Source of the DNA: Durusdinium trenchii
Lineage: Eukaryota; Sar; Dinophyceae; Suessiales; Symbiodiniaceae
Direction: 5' to 3'
DNA length: 64,000 bases
Assembly: GCA_963970005.1 (NCBI GenBank)
Contig: CAXAMN010021362.1
Location: 1,240,511 to 1,304,510 of the forward strand
Each line of letters begins with the position of its first letter. The stretch's first letter is position 1. Below, one piece after another: positions 22,655-33,166 of the stretch. The position numbers were made by a program, and so were the translations under genes. The notes beneath the pieces are model-generated. The model was not told the DNA's origin. It made no database searches and saw nothing but the letters and a program-made list of their open reading frames with translations.

Positions 22655-23730
22655 GTCCGCCTGATGTTCTGGGCAAGCAGAGTTTGGACCAGGTTCTTTT
22701 GCCAAATAGCCTTCGAAGCCTCAAGTTTGGCTTCAAGTTCAATCAGTGCTTGGAGAAGGTCATGCTACCTAGAAACATTGAGAAGGTCATGCTACTTCGG
22801 CAATGATTTAACCAGACTTTGGAAGGCCAGAGCCTTGGCCATCGAGCGTTTAGAGTGCTTGAGCCTGGGGGTTTTGTTCAACCAGACTCTGGAGTGAGGG
22901 GCATTGCCTGACTCCTTGAAGAGCCTCGCCTTTGGAAACCTCTGGACCGGCAGAGCCTGGTCTTTGAGCCCAAACCTCGTCTCCCGTTGTCTCGGCTTGG
23001 TGAGCCAAAGGGCTGCGTCCAGCTGGGCTGGACCCCTTTCTCTCGCACGTTTCTCTCGACGTTCCAACCCCCCTCGAGATGCTGACCCACGTCTGCCGGA
23101 TGAGTCGCGAGTTCCAGGATCTGCGATGAGGGTTCGGTTCTGAGCAGCCTAACAAATCTGACTTTTGGAGAGTTCTTCAATCACAGTTTGGAAACCAGAG
23201 TTTGGCGCATGTTGCGTGACCTGACCATTTGCAGAACCTGACATTTGGCGAACAATTCAACCAAAGCTTCGAGCCGACATGCTTGCCCAACAGCCTCCAG
23301 TCGCTCACTCTTGGTGGTCAGCTTAATCAGAGTGTCGATCACGTGACCTGGCCACGCAATTTGCAGCATCTGACATTCGATCGGAACTTGGCCACATGCA
23401 TTGCAAAGCCTGACGTTCGGCTATGCATTTAATCAGCCCTTGCAGGGAGTGACTTTCCCACCAACTCTGCAGAGCTTGACCTTCAGCTGGCAATTCAACC
23501 AAATGTGGTGGGGATTTCCTTGCCCGGTATACAGAGCTTGACTTTGGGTATGGGATTTGATCAGAGTTTGAAGGAGTTCTATTGGCCAAGCGATTTGCAA
23601 ATTCTGAGGCTGCCATTTTCAGAGCTCCTTCCACGTTGGTCTTCAGAGAAGTTGCGCCCGTCCCTAGAAGGGGTGACCTTGCCAAGCAGCCTCAGGTGCT
23701 TCGAGTGCGATCTGTTGCTGGCCACAGGTT
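22655..23730 (+). pseudogene. FNIP-repeat pseudogene
   Basis: Blocks of FNIP repeats are readable but in changing frames: SLDQVLLPNSLRSLKFGFKF (about 22670), LTFGEQFNQSFEPTCLPNSL (about 23240), LNQSVDHVTWPRNLQHLTF (about 23325) and LTLGMGFDQSLKEFYWPSDL (about 23530). Frameshifts, a duplicated GAGAAGGTCATGCTAC (22755 and 22783) and repeats lacking their FN-Q core show decay. The ubiquitin-like N-terminal segment found in the intact copies at 51.7 and 54.8 kb is absent. It is likely a dead member of that family. Confidence 0.75.
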
Positions 23731-23923
23731 GAAATGGGTGGGAACGGCCGCTTTGCTTGGATTTGGTTCGTTTCCTTCGACCCGAATGAGGGAATTATAC
23801 AACCTCAAGTTCGGGGCTTTCAAAACGGTAACTCTAAAGAAGCCGAGGGTTCGTTTTCCACGTCCTCGATTGTGCAGGAGTTTCTAAAGAAGAATGGCTT
23901 CAGTGAGGTGCGGTTTTGGAGGG

Positions 23924-24007
23924 AGACAGACAGACAGACAGGCAGGCAGGCAGACAGGCAGACAGGCAGACAGACAGACAGACCGAGGGAGGGAGAGAGA
24001 GAGAGAG
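23924..24007. repeat. (CAGA/CAGG)n plus (GA)n microsatellite
   Basis: Tetranucleotide run GACAGACAGACAGGCAGG... to about 23983, then GGGAGGGAGAGAGAGAGAG. Confidence 0.9.
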
Positions 24008-24422
24008 TTGATACTGGCCATCCAGTGACCTGGTTTTGCAGCTTCCAAGCCACGAGAGTTTCGCAGTTTTCGCAGTGTCCTACACGATGTGCAGTTGACA
24101 CAATATGAGTTTGGACTAAATCAGTCCTGAAATTCTTTGTGAGTGTATCACTGTTGACAAGCAGAATCCACCCACCTCAAAGGCAGATCCACTCCATGGA
24201 CTTCCTCAAATTGGGCTGTTCCAGCCGCTCTGCTCAGCTGCTCCAGGATGTCACGGAGCCACGCATGGGCGGCGGCTGTTGGTTCTACAAAAAGGAGAAC
24301 ACCGGTGTCCACCCTGTTTTTAAGTTCGTTGGCCAGCGGGGAGGGGGTGCGCCTGGTGTGTTCTTCTTTAGCGACAGGAATCCGATGCCGAGACCTGCCG
24401 AGACGGTCCGTTCCATCGACAG

Positions 24423-24494
24423 GAGACCGTTTGGCCAATCCATTTGGCGGCGGCCGAGGGCAACGCCGAGCTAGTGCGGATGCTGATGATGCAG
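24423..24494 (+). CDS. Ankyrin-repeat mini-exon
   Basis: Seventy-two bases, phase 0 at both ends. They are preceded by ACAG|G and followed by a GC donor (CAG|GCGTGG), the same boundary style as the cathepsin C gene. The frame encodes PIHLAAAEGNAELVRMLM, a textbook ankyrin first helix, turn and second helix (x-P-(I/L)-H-x-A-A-x-x-G-N-x-E-(L/I)-V-x-x-L). The rest of the gene was not found. Unassigned candidate exons at 26699 and 27194 follow on the same strand. Confidence 0.5.
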
Positions 24495-25410
24495 GCGTGG
24501 GTCGGTTCCGCGCGCCATGGGAGTGTTGGTGGAAGTGAGGAAGCCCCAAGGCCAAGAACCATACCCTTGAGAGTTTCACTGAGATTTTCTCACAGCTCAA
24601 CCTGGAAACCATGACGAAACCCAGACATCAATGGCTGGAACACAAGATGGCTTTTGATGATCTTTTGCACAACTAAGTGGTTGAGACTGTAGAGTTCCAT
24701 CCAGACATGTTTCGGGTTGGTTTCCTAACTGTCCAGAGTCTCGACCCCCTCACGACTGTACGGACCAACCGGCAAGTCGGTCCGGTGCCCAGGTTCACCA
24801 CCTGTGGGGTCCCACAACCACCCTCGCCGACCCTCGCCGCCTGTCGCCTGGAACCGGGGGCGTTTCCTCTAAGTTAAACGTCTGGCGCTTTTCACTCCAC
24901 GGCCCGTGAGTTTCCAGACGGTCCGGACCGAGCCACGCCGCTTCCGGCCACGGATGGCCCGTTCCGTCCGCAGGGTGCGGAGGTGGAGCAACCCAGCTCC
25001 AAAGGGCGCACAGCCAAGGATGGGACGTGGGGGGCTGCGTTGAGGAAGCTGTAGATCCATCCAAAACGTCCTCGCCCCGTTGGCCCCTGGATTTGGAGCG
25101 ACCAAACAAGCGAATTCCAAAGAAGTGAACTCCACTTCCATGTTTGTTGGAGGGTTGAAGGACTCATGAGAGGATCTTGAATCCTTTTGTGGTGATAGAA
25201 AGACGGGGTTGGAGGATTTGCGAATTGACTCATGAGATGATTATGTATGAGATCCTTTTTCATCTACGAATCGTAACCTTAGAGATTTCTGTCGAGATGG
25301 TGACCACTTGGGATCCGTCAGTTGCGCCAGGAGCTTCTGAGAGGTCAAATTTAGCGAATATATACCTGTATCAGTCACCATTTTTGAGAGCTCTGGGCCT
25401 GCAAACTATC

Positions 25411-25440
25411 TGCAACTGAACCATCATCATCATCTACTGG
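25411..25440. repeat. Dispersed motif TGCAACTGAACCATCATC
   Basis: Recurs at 56392-56424 and 62111-62133, each time shortly before or inside a CTAGTAG-family island, so it is probably part of one larger repeat unit. Confidence 0.5.
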
Positions 25441-25561
25441 GCCCGGGAAAGAGGATACCCAACAGTGGCCGGGTCATCATCTAGGATTCTCTTGACTTGG
25501 TTGGTGAAAGTTCACCTCTGTTCTCCTGACTCGGTCGGTCAACCCGTTGGTGAACTGAAAG

Positions 25562-25681
25562 CGATGCCCTTTGTTACTACTAGCGTCCTTGCTCCGTTCG
25601 TAGTAAGGCCAGGAGCCGCGTTCGAGTCGCGTCCTATCGCTTCTCGCTTCGTTCGAGTCACGATGCCCTTTGTTACGAACG
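25562..25681. repeat. CTAGTAG-family repeat island, diverged
   Basis: GATGCCCTTTGTTACTACTA, GTAGTAAGGCCAGGAGC and a second CGATGCCCTTTGTTACG share the unit text of the 54.5 and 58.6 kb islands, with intervening TTCGAGTC-rich divergence. Confidence 0.65.
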
Positions 25682-26698
25682 TATTTATCTACGTGGACCA
25701 ACCATCAACCATCAACCAGATCACCCCGTACGGTAGGCACATTCCAGACATGGATTGTGGGACACGAAGGGACACGCTCCGACACCGGCCATCTGAACGG
25801 TCTGAGTTCCGCGCGAGGATTTTGCGCGGAAGAGGGGACACCAGAAGGCAGTGAGAGATGCTTCGCCGAGTTCCGTGCAGATGTTTCAACATCAAAGCCC
25901 GAAAGACACTGGTTTCGAGTCGTTTTCTGTTGCTGGTGGCTTAATAGCCCTTCAGGTTCCAAGTCTATTTCTTCGCTTCATCAAATCACATCCTTTTGGT
26001 ATCCGTTTTGTGGTTTCCCTTTTCTGGTCATCGCCCTTGGGGTCGTTTTTCTTGGGGGGAACAATGCATGCTTCCTTTTTGGACCAACGGCCAGATACGC
26101 GGGGGTTTCTTCGCCCGGTCGAACCGGCCGAGCTGCTTGTCCGAACCGCACCGCCACCAGCAGAGGTTGATGCAGTTCACCCAAGAAATGACGCGCTTCT
26201 TTTGCAACATTTTCAAGGACCATTCTTTCGGATCGGAGTACATCATCAACATTCATCAACTATTGGACACTTTTGTGGTTTTCGGTCGGACCATGTTGGG
26301 CCTATGTCGTTCCAAGAAGTTCCCTATGTCCACCAAAACATTCCAAACAATTCCAAAAAACACTGCCAAAACGGTCCGGATATTCTTTTCAAGCATCCAA
26401 AGCAAAAGCACGATATAGCGCTGCCAAAGAGTATTCTTGTGATAAGTACTCCATGGATTGAAATTGAACCATCAAAAGCACGGATCTGACATGGAACATG
26501 ACATGTTTCAGATCCCCAAATGAGTCTTGCCCCAAGCGATCAAGTTGGATCTCCGCAAACCTCATCAAAAGACCAGCACCCACTCCCCATGGTTTTGTAT
26601 CAATAAGGTGCCTGTTGAGGCATTCGTTCTATAAGAAGAGACCCCTTCGTCCACCTGGGTCTTCGTCCAAGAGACTTCCGTCCCGTCGCGGACCGCAG

Positions 26699-26750
26699 GT
26701 GTTGGACCTCTTAGAATCAGAAGTGAAGGCACGGGTCGGAAGCCACTTCG
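26699..26750 (+). CDS. Candidate exon, unrecognised protein
   Basis: Preceded by ACCGCAG|G and followed by G|GTGAGA, the most canonical donor in this part of the window. It encodes VLDLLESEVKARVGSHF, helix-like. An upstream candidate at 26166 (AG|GTTGATGC, reading LMQFTQEMTRFFCNIFKDHS) may belong to the same gene. Function unknown. Confidence 0.3.
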
Positions 26751-27193
26751 GTGAGAGGTTGCGAACGAGAGTACTACCTGGTTACTGTCTGGATGGAACT
26801 CCCCAGCCCTTTCACTTTCGCCCCTAAGCCCTATTGTAAAGGATCTCTCAGGTGCCATGCATCGGGTTGGAACCCAGACCTGTTTCGCAAAGGGTCTCCC
26901 AGGTCGGACGAAACCCGGGGCAACCACGCCAGTCTCGGTGCCACGTGCCGTTTTCCGCTGGGCTCGACGGCTGGGTCACCGAATGGACGGACGGTTCGAG
27001 CACGGAGGCGCCGGTGGTTCCAACGCGCGCCGTCCGGTGGTTCTCCGTTTGGGAGCCGCCGCTGGCATGGTGCTTCCATCAGTAAATGCTCTTCACACCA
27101 ATCGGGACCCCTATCCCCCGCTATCCAGGCCTTGATGTGCTCCTTCACCCTGTGCACCCACCCTGTGTGCTCTCACCTCCTGCCCTCTTCAAG

Positions 27194-27274
27194 GTGGTGG
27201 GCCTTCGAAAGGCCATGGAATTGATGTCCTCCGATGGCAGCGGGAAGGACGCGCCCAGCATCGAGATCGACTGA
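27194..27274 (+). CDS. Candidate terminal exon, unrecognised protein
   Basis: After CTTCAAG| the frame reads VVGLRKAMELMSSDGSGKD, then APSIEID and TGA. The length, polar acidic end and AG|G boundary suit a last coding exon on the + strand. It is followed by GC-rich text with short repeats (GCAGCGTTTGCAGCGGCTCC) that may be untranslated. No family recognised. Confidence 0.3.
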   Translation: MVGLRKAMELMSSDGSGKDAPSIEID

Positions 27275-27644
27275 GCGTCTCGGAGCGTCACCCGTCGGGG
27301 GTGGCGCTCCGCCGCAGCGTTTGCAGCGGCTCCAGCGGCTCCGTCCACCTGCGGTGAACGCGGTGAAGGTTGATCTGTTGGAGCGCTGCCTTCTTGGTAC
27401 CTGGGGCAGTCAATGGGAGTCATGGAGTGGCGAACTGTGAATGAAATGGGTTGGAGTGTTTTTGGGGTGTGTTCGTATCACTACATGTGATCGGTTCGAC
27501 AGATGTAACCCCCTGGGAACAATGACAGGTCCTTTTCGTGCAAGGACATGATGTGTGTTTTGCTTGACGCTTCGATGTTCAGCACAGCTCCAGCCGTGGA
27601 GCGTGATTGGCTTGCTCCAGCCTCCGAGGTCGGCCTGTAATGTA

Positions 27645-27709
27645 TAGACTCTTGATGATATGAAGAGGATGAATCAATTCCAATGGGGGGTTTAGTAATC
27701 AAGAGTCTA
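27645..27709. mobile_element. Short MITE-like element, 12-bp perfect TIR
   Basis: TAGACTCTTGAT at 27645-27656 and its exact complement ATCAAGAGTCTA at 27698-27709 enclose 41 bp. The ends match the element at 21493-21545. Confidence 0.55.
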
Positions 27710-27759
27710 CATGAATAGGGATGATTGGAGACACGGCCCAGGACCCATCCGCCGCTGGG

Positions 27760-28215
27760 AACAGTGGGAGGTTCTTCGAAGAATTGGCAGCCTGGATGAC
27801 AGCTTTGAGACGCCCCCAAAGCAGGTGATGTTGTCCGAAATGAAGGGGATGTCCGGAAAATACCAGATTGCGCCGAAAGCCACCATCCCCTGGAAAAGCC
27901 ATGCCACGAAGGCGCCGGCGCCCGCGAGCCCACCGACTTTTGAGTGGAACTTCAGGTCTTTTGATGCAAGAAAGGCTTTCGCATTTACTGTACACTCCCT
28001 GAAAGAATCATGGGCCAACGTGGAGAGAATAAACCACCTGGGACAGGTCCTCCGAAGACTCCATGGTCCTCCGAGTGTTCAATCGGGGTGACCTGCCATG
28101 CAGGACGTGTGTAGGGAGTTTTTTGGGACTGCAGAGCCTTCGTCCACCTCGGCCCCAACTTCTGCTCGGCTCGGCGGTCGGCGAGCCATCGAGCCAGGTA
28201 GGTGGATCCCCCCGA
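27760..28215 (-). CDS. Candidate minus-strand exons, one with membrane helix
   Basis: Read on the minus strand, about 28215-28120 gives STYLARWLADRRAEQKLGPR..., a helix-like polar segment. About 27985-27760 gives a clear membrane span (GGLAGAGAFVAWLFQGMVAF then GAIWYFPDI). Both have codon use like genuine exons and the order would fit one gene. I could not fix splice sites or recognise a family. Confidence 0.25.
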
Positions 28216-28289
28216 TAGGAACGTGCCATTTCTTTGGAGGGAGAGAGAAACACAGGTCCATTGGTCCAATTCTTTGAACAACCATCAAT

Positions 28290-29030
28290 GAGAGAAACAG
28301 ACCAGGAACCCATTAAAATAGGGATTCCCTTTGAGATACGTTCATTCTACCAGAGGTTGATGAAGTCAGCCACCATGGTTAACTGAAGGAGCTCCTAAAG
28401 GCTTTGGAGTGGAGTTGGAGGATGCTGGGTTATTCTGCCCTTCAGCCCCAATATCTTGTTGTGAGGATGCTAGATTGATGGAACAAGGGAAAGTGGATCG
28501 ATTGCAAGTCTGACACTTGAGCCTGTAGTTCGCTAGGCATGGGATATTTTGGGCGCTCTTGAAAGTTACAGCGTTTGAGGCACCAATTCAGAGCAACGAA
28601 CCTCCAGCGTTTACTCACCTAAGACGTGGGTTGCGCCATAACCTCCAGGTCATGCACACGGTTTGCCGTGGATTCCCCGACGTTTGCAGTGCGAAATCGC
28701 TTTTGGAGGGACGAACTCAAAGTTCTGAAGGCGGGAGATAAAGGAGGAAACGGGGAATCCCAAGAAGTGCGAAATCAGGAGGATGCTTAGAATCACGATC
28801 AGCTGGATCACAATTCCGAAATCTCAGGTTCGTCGTTTTTCGGCCCGTTGAAACCAATCCGTCAGCGGAGCTATACGTAGTCCGTGGTGCAGCGAGAGGG
28901 CGGGCTGCTCGGGGGCTTACAGATAGGGGTCGACCGGGACCATGAGCAGAGGAAACTCTGACTTGATGGGAGTGACCAGGATCAAACATATACCCAATCC
29001 ATAAAACAGACAACCAGCTAAGTATGATGA
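28290..29030. other. No recognisable gene
   Basis: No exon-like segment, repeat or structured element recognised. Confidence 0.4.
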
Positions 29031-29038
29031 GTATCTTT

Positions 29039-29545
29039 TTGTCTTGTCAAGACAGAGGCCGGACACATTTGACGTCGGACGTAGTTTTCTCTTGTCAAGA
29101 CAGACAGGCCGGACACATTTGACGTCGGATGTAGCTTTCCCTTGTCAAGACAGACAGGCCGGACACATTTGACGTCGGACGTAGTTTNNNNNNNNNNACA
29201 CATTTGACGTCGGACGTAGTTTTCTTTTGTCAAGACAGACAGGCAGGACACTTTTGACGTCGGACGTAGTTTTCTCTTGCCAAGACAGACAGGCCGGACA
29301 CATTTGACGTCGGACGTAGTTTTCTCTTGTCAAGACAGACACGCCAGACACATTTGTCGCCGGACTTATCGTTTCTTGTCAAGACAGACAGGCCGGAGAC
29401 ATTTGACGTCGGACATAGCTTTCTTTTGTCAAGACAGACAGACCGGACGCATTTGACGTCGGACGTAGTTTTCTCTTGTCAAGAGAGACAGGCCGGACAC
29501 TTTTGACGTCGGACGTAGTCTTCTCTGGTCAAGACAGACAATGGG
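29039..29545. repeat. 50-bp tandem satellite with GACGTC core
   Basis: Units of about 50 bp carry CTTGTCAAGACAGACAGGCC and CATTTGACGTCGGACGTAG. GACGTC (or variant) starts at 29071, 29121, 29171, 29206, 29256, 29306, 29356, 29405, 29455 and 29505. Ten N at 29188-29197 interrupt it. Spacing across the gap is 35 bp, so the gap hides at least 15 bp or whole units. More diverged units with GACGT(C/T)GGACG continue to about 29850. Confidence 0.95.
29188..29197. other. Assembly gap (10 N) in satellite
   Basis: Run of N inside the 50-bp array; the length is nominal. Confidence 1.
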
Positions 29546-29859
29546 CTGGGAGCATGTGACGCTGGACCCAGGGCCGGACACAAGGGACGTCGGACGCGTT
29601 TGACGTTGGACGTAGGGCAAATTGACTTGAGGCAGCAGGGCGCAAGTGACACTGCTTCCCCAGGCCAGGACAAAATTACCTTTGGACACAGATTTCAAGA
29701 GGCAGACCCATTTGATGTCAGACCACGTTTCTCTGGTGAAGACAGAACACAGAGAGCGTACTGGGCTCATTGGATGTGGGACTCTGTTTTTCTTTAGAAG
29801 GGGCTGGGCATGACTTGACGTCGGACATCGTTTTCTCTGGTGGACAAACCGGAGAAGGG

Positions 29860-32800
29860 TCAAGCGAGTCAAGCCATTTAAAAAGCCACTGGTTACCCGG
29901 CCTGAGCAGACCGGTCCTATCAAAACGAGTGCATCTCTAGGATGAATTGTCCAAATTTGAGACGCCATGCAAGCGGAGCACGAAAGAACCATCCACATAT
30001 TTTCCCACGTTTTCTGCTGGACAATTACCTATGACGCGTATGACCACGATTTCCGAGTGATCGGCCGCACCGATACTGTAGCTCCTGCCTATGAATTTCC
30101 GCCCAGCTGCATGAGTTGTCCAGTACCAGTAGCAGAGGACGCCTTAGTCGACCGGGCTTGAAGAGGGGCGGAGTAGATGTCTAACTCAACACTGGATATG
30201 CATTATTGACTCGGAACTAGTTTCAGCCCGCGGGAAGCGTGTCAGTTTTGAACCCCCCACAAACCTTTCGACTGAGTGTCCATGTTGGGTTCACAATAAA
30301 AGGGCAGACGCACCATGCAAAGTACTCAGCCTTGTGTTCATCAAGGCTGCAGCCGCTGTAGTACGCGATGTAGAGCTGTCGGAACTACCCATCACCGGCG
30401 GACGAAAGCCTCGAAAAACACAAAAACAAAACACTCTTCACACCACTGGTGTTGATGGTGTTGATGCGGTTGATGGTTCTTTTCTGGTAATGGAGACATG
30501 TTGGAACCATAAGGTCACTGACCCGGTGACCAAAGATCAGCAATCCCGCGGGGTCCTGTGGCACCAGTTCTACCAGGCCACTTCACACTCAGAATCTTTG
30601 GCCCCCTGATCTGCGTCGACGGCGTCGGTCGATCTCCGCGGCGACCGTTCATGAAACATCGCGGCCGCCGCCGGACATTGATTGTCGTAGTTCGTGAAAC
30701 CGCCGAAAACCGCTGCCGGATTTTCGGTGGTGCTTTTGATGCTTGCTTTTTCGGCTTCTTCCGTGGCTTCTGGAGCGCAAGGGGGGCGAAACCGATCTGA
30801 TTTCTTTTTAGGTGCAAGACTGGCAAGACATGTAACATGTAGCTCTTGGTCAAAATCTGATATGAAGAAAGGGGTATTTCATTGGATCAACTACGAGCTC
30901 CTTGATCTTCTCGAACGATACTTAGGGTGAACCCATTACGATACTTTTCAGCTACGATACTCGAAGTTCTAAACGTTTTTCCTTCAAATCCATAAGGGTG
31001 ATGCCAGCTGACATCTATCTGCAACTCCTTCCATTCCGACTCCATGATCGACTGATCGAGGCCGAACATCGGCAAGTCTCAGAAAAGAGTCATGAGGAAT
31101 CAGGAATGAATGATATTTTTCCCACGTCAGAAACACATCCTGGAATAATTCCTGAGCAATACGAAAAGAGCCATACGAAAAGAGCCATACGAAGAGAGTC
31201 TGCGTCCGTTTTCGTTTGTCTTGGGAGTGGATGGAGTGGACGGGAACGAAGACCGACAGAGCCTTTTTTTCGACTTTAGGACCCGACAGCCGCCCTAGTC
31301 AGTGAATGGCGATCATCGTGTCATTGCCTAGAAAGGAGTGTGTTTTTGTTTGGTTTTTATGTTCATTCTCTGTTTTTGGTCGAAACTTTTGGTAAAAGAA
31401 AAATGCATCACTCAAAAGTTAGAAGACCATATTTTCTGACCTACACTTCCTTCTGTGGGAGAGATAACCAACCCTCCCATCCACCTAGAATCCTCCGAGA
31501 AAGTTTGGGTGTCCTTCGCACACTTTGCTGGAAAGAGACGTGGCACTTTTTCGTCCTGACCGCCTTGCTCCTGGGCGAAAAGCCAACCCCGCCACGGAAA
31601 AGGAACGCCACGGCCACCACGGAACGGAACGGAAAACGGCGCCGCGGTGCCTCGGGCCTTTTGCGGGCGCCGCGGGCGCGACCGTTGCGCCGGTGGGAGC
31701 CACCATCAACCGCGCTTGGGCGGACACTGCAGCAATGAACCCTCAGGAAAGTCTTTAAGGGTTTTCCGCTGCTTTTCCCCGCGACCGGCTGGGGCGAGCC
31801 ATTCGCGCTCGGAGCGACCCATTCCGAGCCCAAGGACAGAACCACGAGTCGAGCCGAGGAGCGTAGGACGAAGGACAACGAGACGAGGAGACCGACAGAC
31901 CGTTGATCTGTAAAACCCGGGGGGTTGATTTTTAGAGGTGTATTCAGAGTCATGGTCGTGGCTTCAAGTGGATTGGATATCAAAGGATGCGCGGGTTGAT
32001 GGGTGGACATGTGAGCTTCAATGTCAGGGGAACCTTCCAGTGATTCTGGCATTGATGTCCACATCAAGAGCCTGCATTAAACACTAGAACCGTACAGGTT
32101 CAAAGACCCAGCAAAGCCCGGTCCTTTGCCTCATTTCAGTACTGTTTTTTTTAAGATCAATTTCAGTAAAACGATATTTTCGACCTGTCAGGGAATATTC
32201 TTTTATAGCTTGTGACTTCCTTCACCCAAAGCTATACTTTGAGGTGTCCTGCTCCACTGGAATTGATGGCAACAGTGACGTCTTTTCTGTTTCTGAAGAC
32301 AGGTATAGCTCTAGAAGATTAACACCCCACAAACTCAATAATGATATATGAATCCAAGCAATAAACTACGAGCACTTCCGTGGAGAAAATGGCTTTTCTC
32401 AAGTAATCCACAAACGATATCCTCCCTTAGTAGGAGAGGAAGCTATATATACGCGGTATCCAACGTTATCCACCCTTAGTTAGTTATCCAAAGCCCACAA
32501 AACATGCCGTGTTGGACGGTATACGTGCAGCAACATATAGTCAGAGCGATGATAATGTTTCCAATCGTCTTCACCTCTGCGGGAGCCTCAAAGCAATGAG
32601 GCAAGTGTGCTGGTCCTGTTTCGATCTGGTTTCCTTTCACCAAAAATCCTCAAAACGTGTGAGACTTTGTCACGGAAGTGACTTCGTGCCACGGAAGGTT
32701 TTTCTCATCAAGTCGGAAGGCCCTTTGGCCCTTTGAAAGGGGGGCTTGGTCCTTTTTTGGGTCACGCCGTGCGGGGCCCTCGTCCCATCACACCACTGCC

Positions 32801-33160
32801 GTTCCAGCCACGCCGAGCGCTCCGAGCGCTCCGAGCATCGGCCCCGCCCCAGCCACGCCGCGGCTCGCCGGAAAGCTGTCTCCTTCGGCCGGCGACGATC
32901 GACTGGCTGGAAGAAATGACTGGTTGGAGGTCGGGAGAGTGGGGCGGAAACTGTGGAAACTAGGGTTCCAATGGGGAGTGTGATGATGTATGATGAACTG
33001 TATGATGTATGCAATGTGCATAGAACCTTGAAGGAGGCGAGCTCCAAAAAGCTTGGGGATCTGGACTCATTGGCACTTCCCACCAGTCGCTCGCCCCTCG
33101 CCCCAGTCCGTGACGTTTCACTCGTCCGTCTTCCCGAACTCCCCACGGGTCGCTCCCCCT
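29860..33160. other. No confident gene
   Basis: GC-rich islands at about 30.60-30.72, 31.59-31.73 and 32.77-32.92 kb contain exon-like frames (for example TVAPVGATINRAWADTAAM near 31680) but no recognised domain. The exon carrying the start codon of the cathepsin C gene should lie here or further upstream. A single MITE arm (ATCAAGAGCCTGCAT) is at about 32063. Confidence 0.4.
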
Positions 33161-33166
33161 CCCCAG

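Noticed and set aside
25612..25636. CGCGTTCGAGTCGCG resembling a tRNA T arm
   Set aside because: Part of a diverged CTAGTAG-family island; no other tRNA elements nearby.
29018..29998. Minus-strand frames with repeated RENYVRRQMCPA-like text
   Set aside because: They are the 50-bp satellite read through, not a repeat protein; unit length is not a multiple of three and frames shift.
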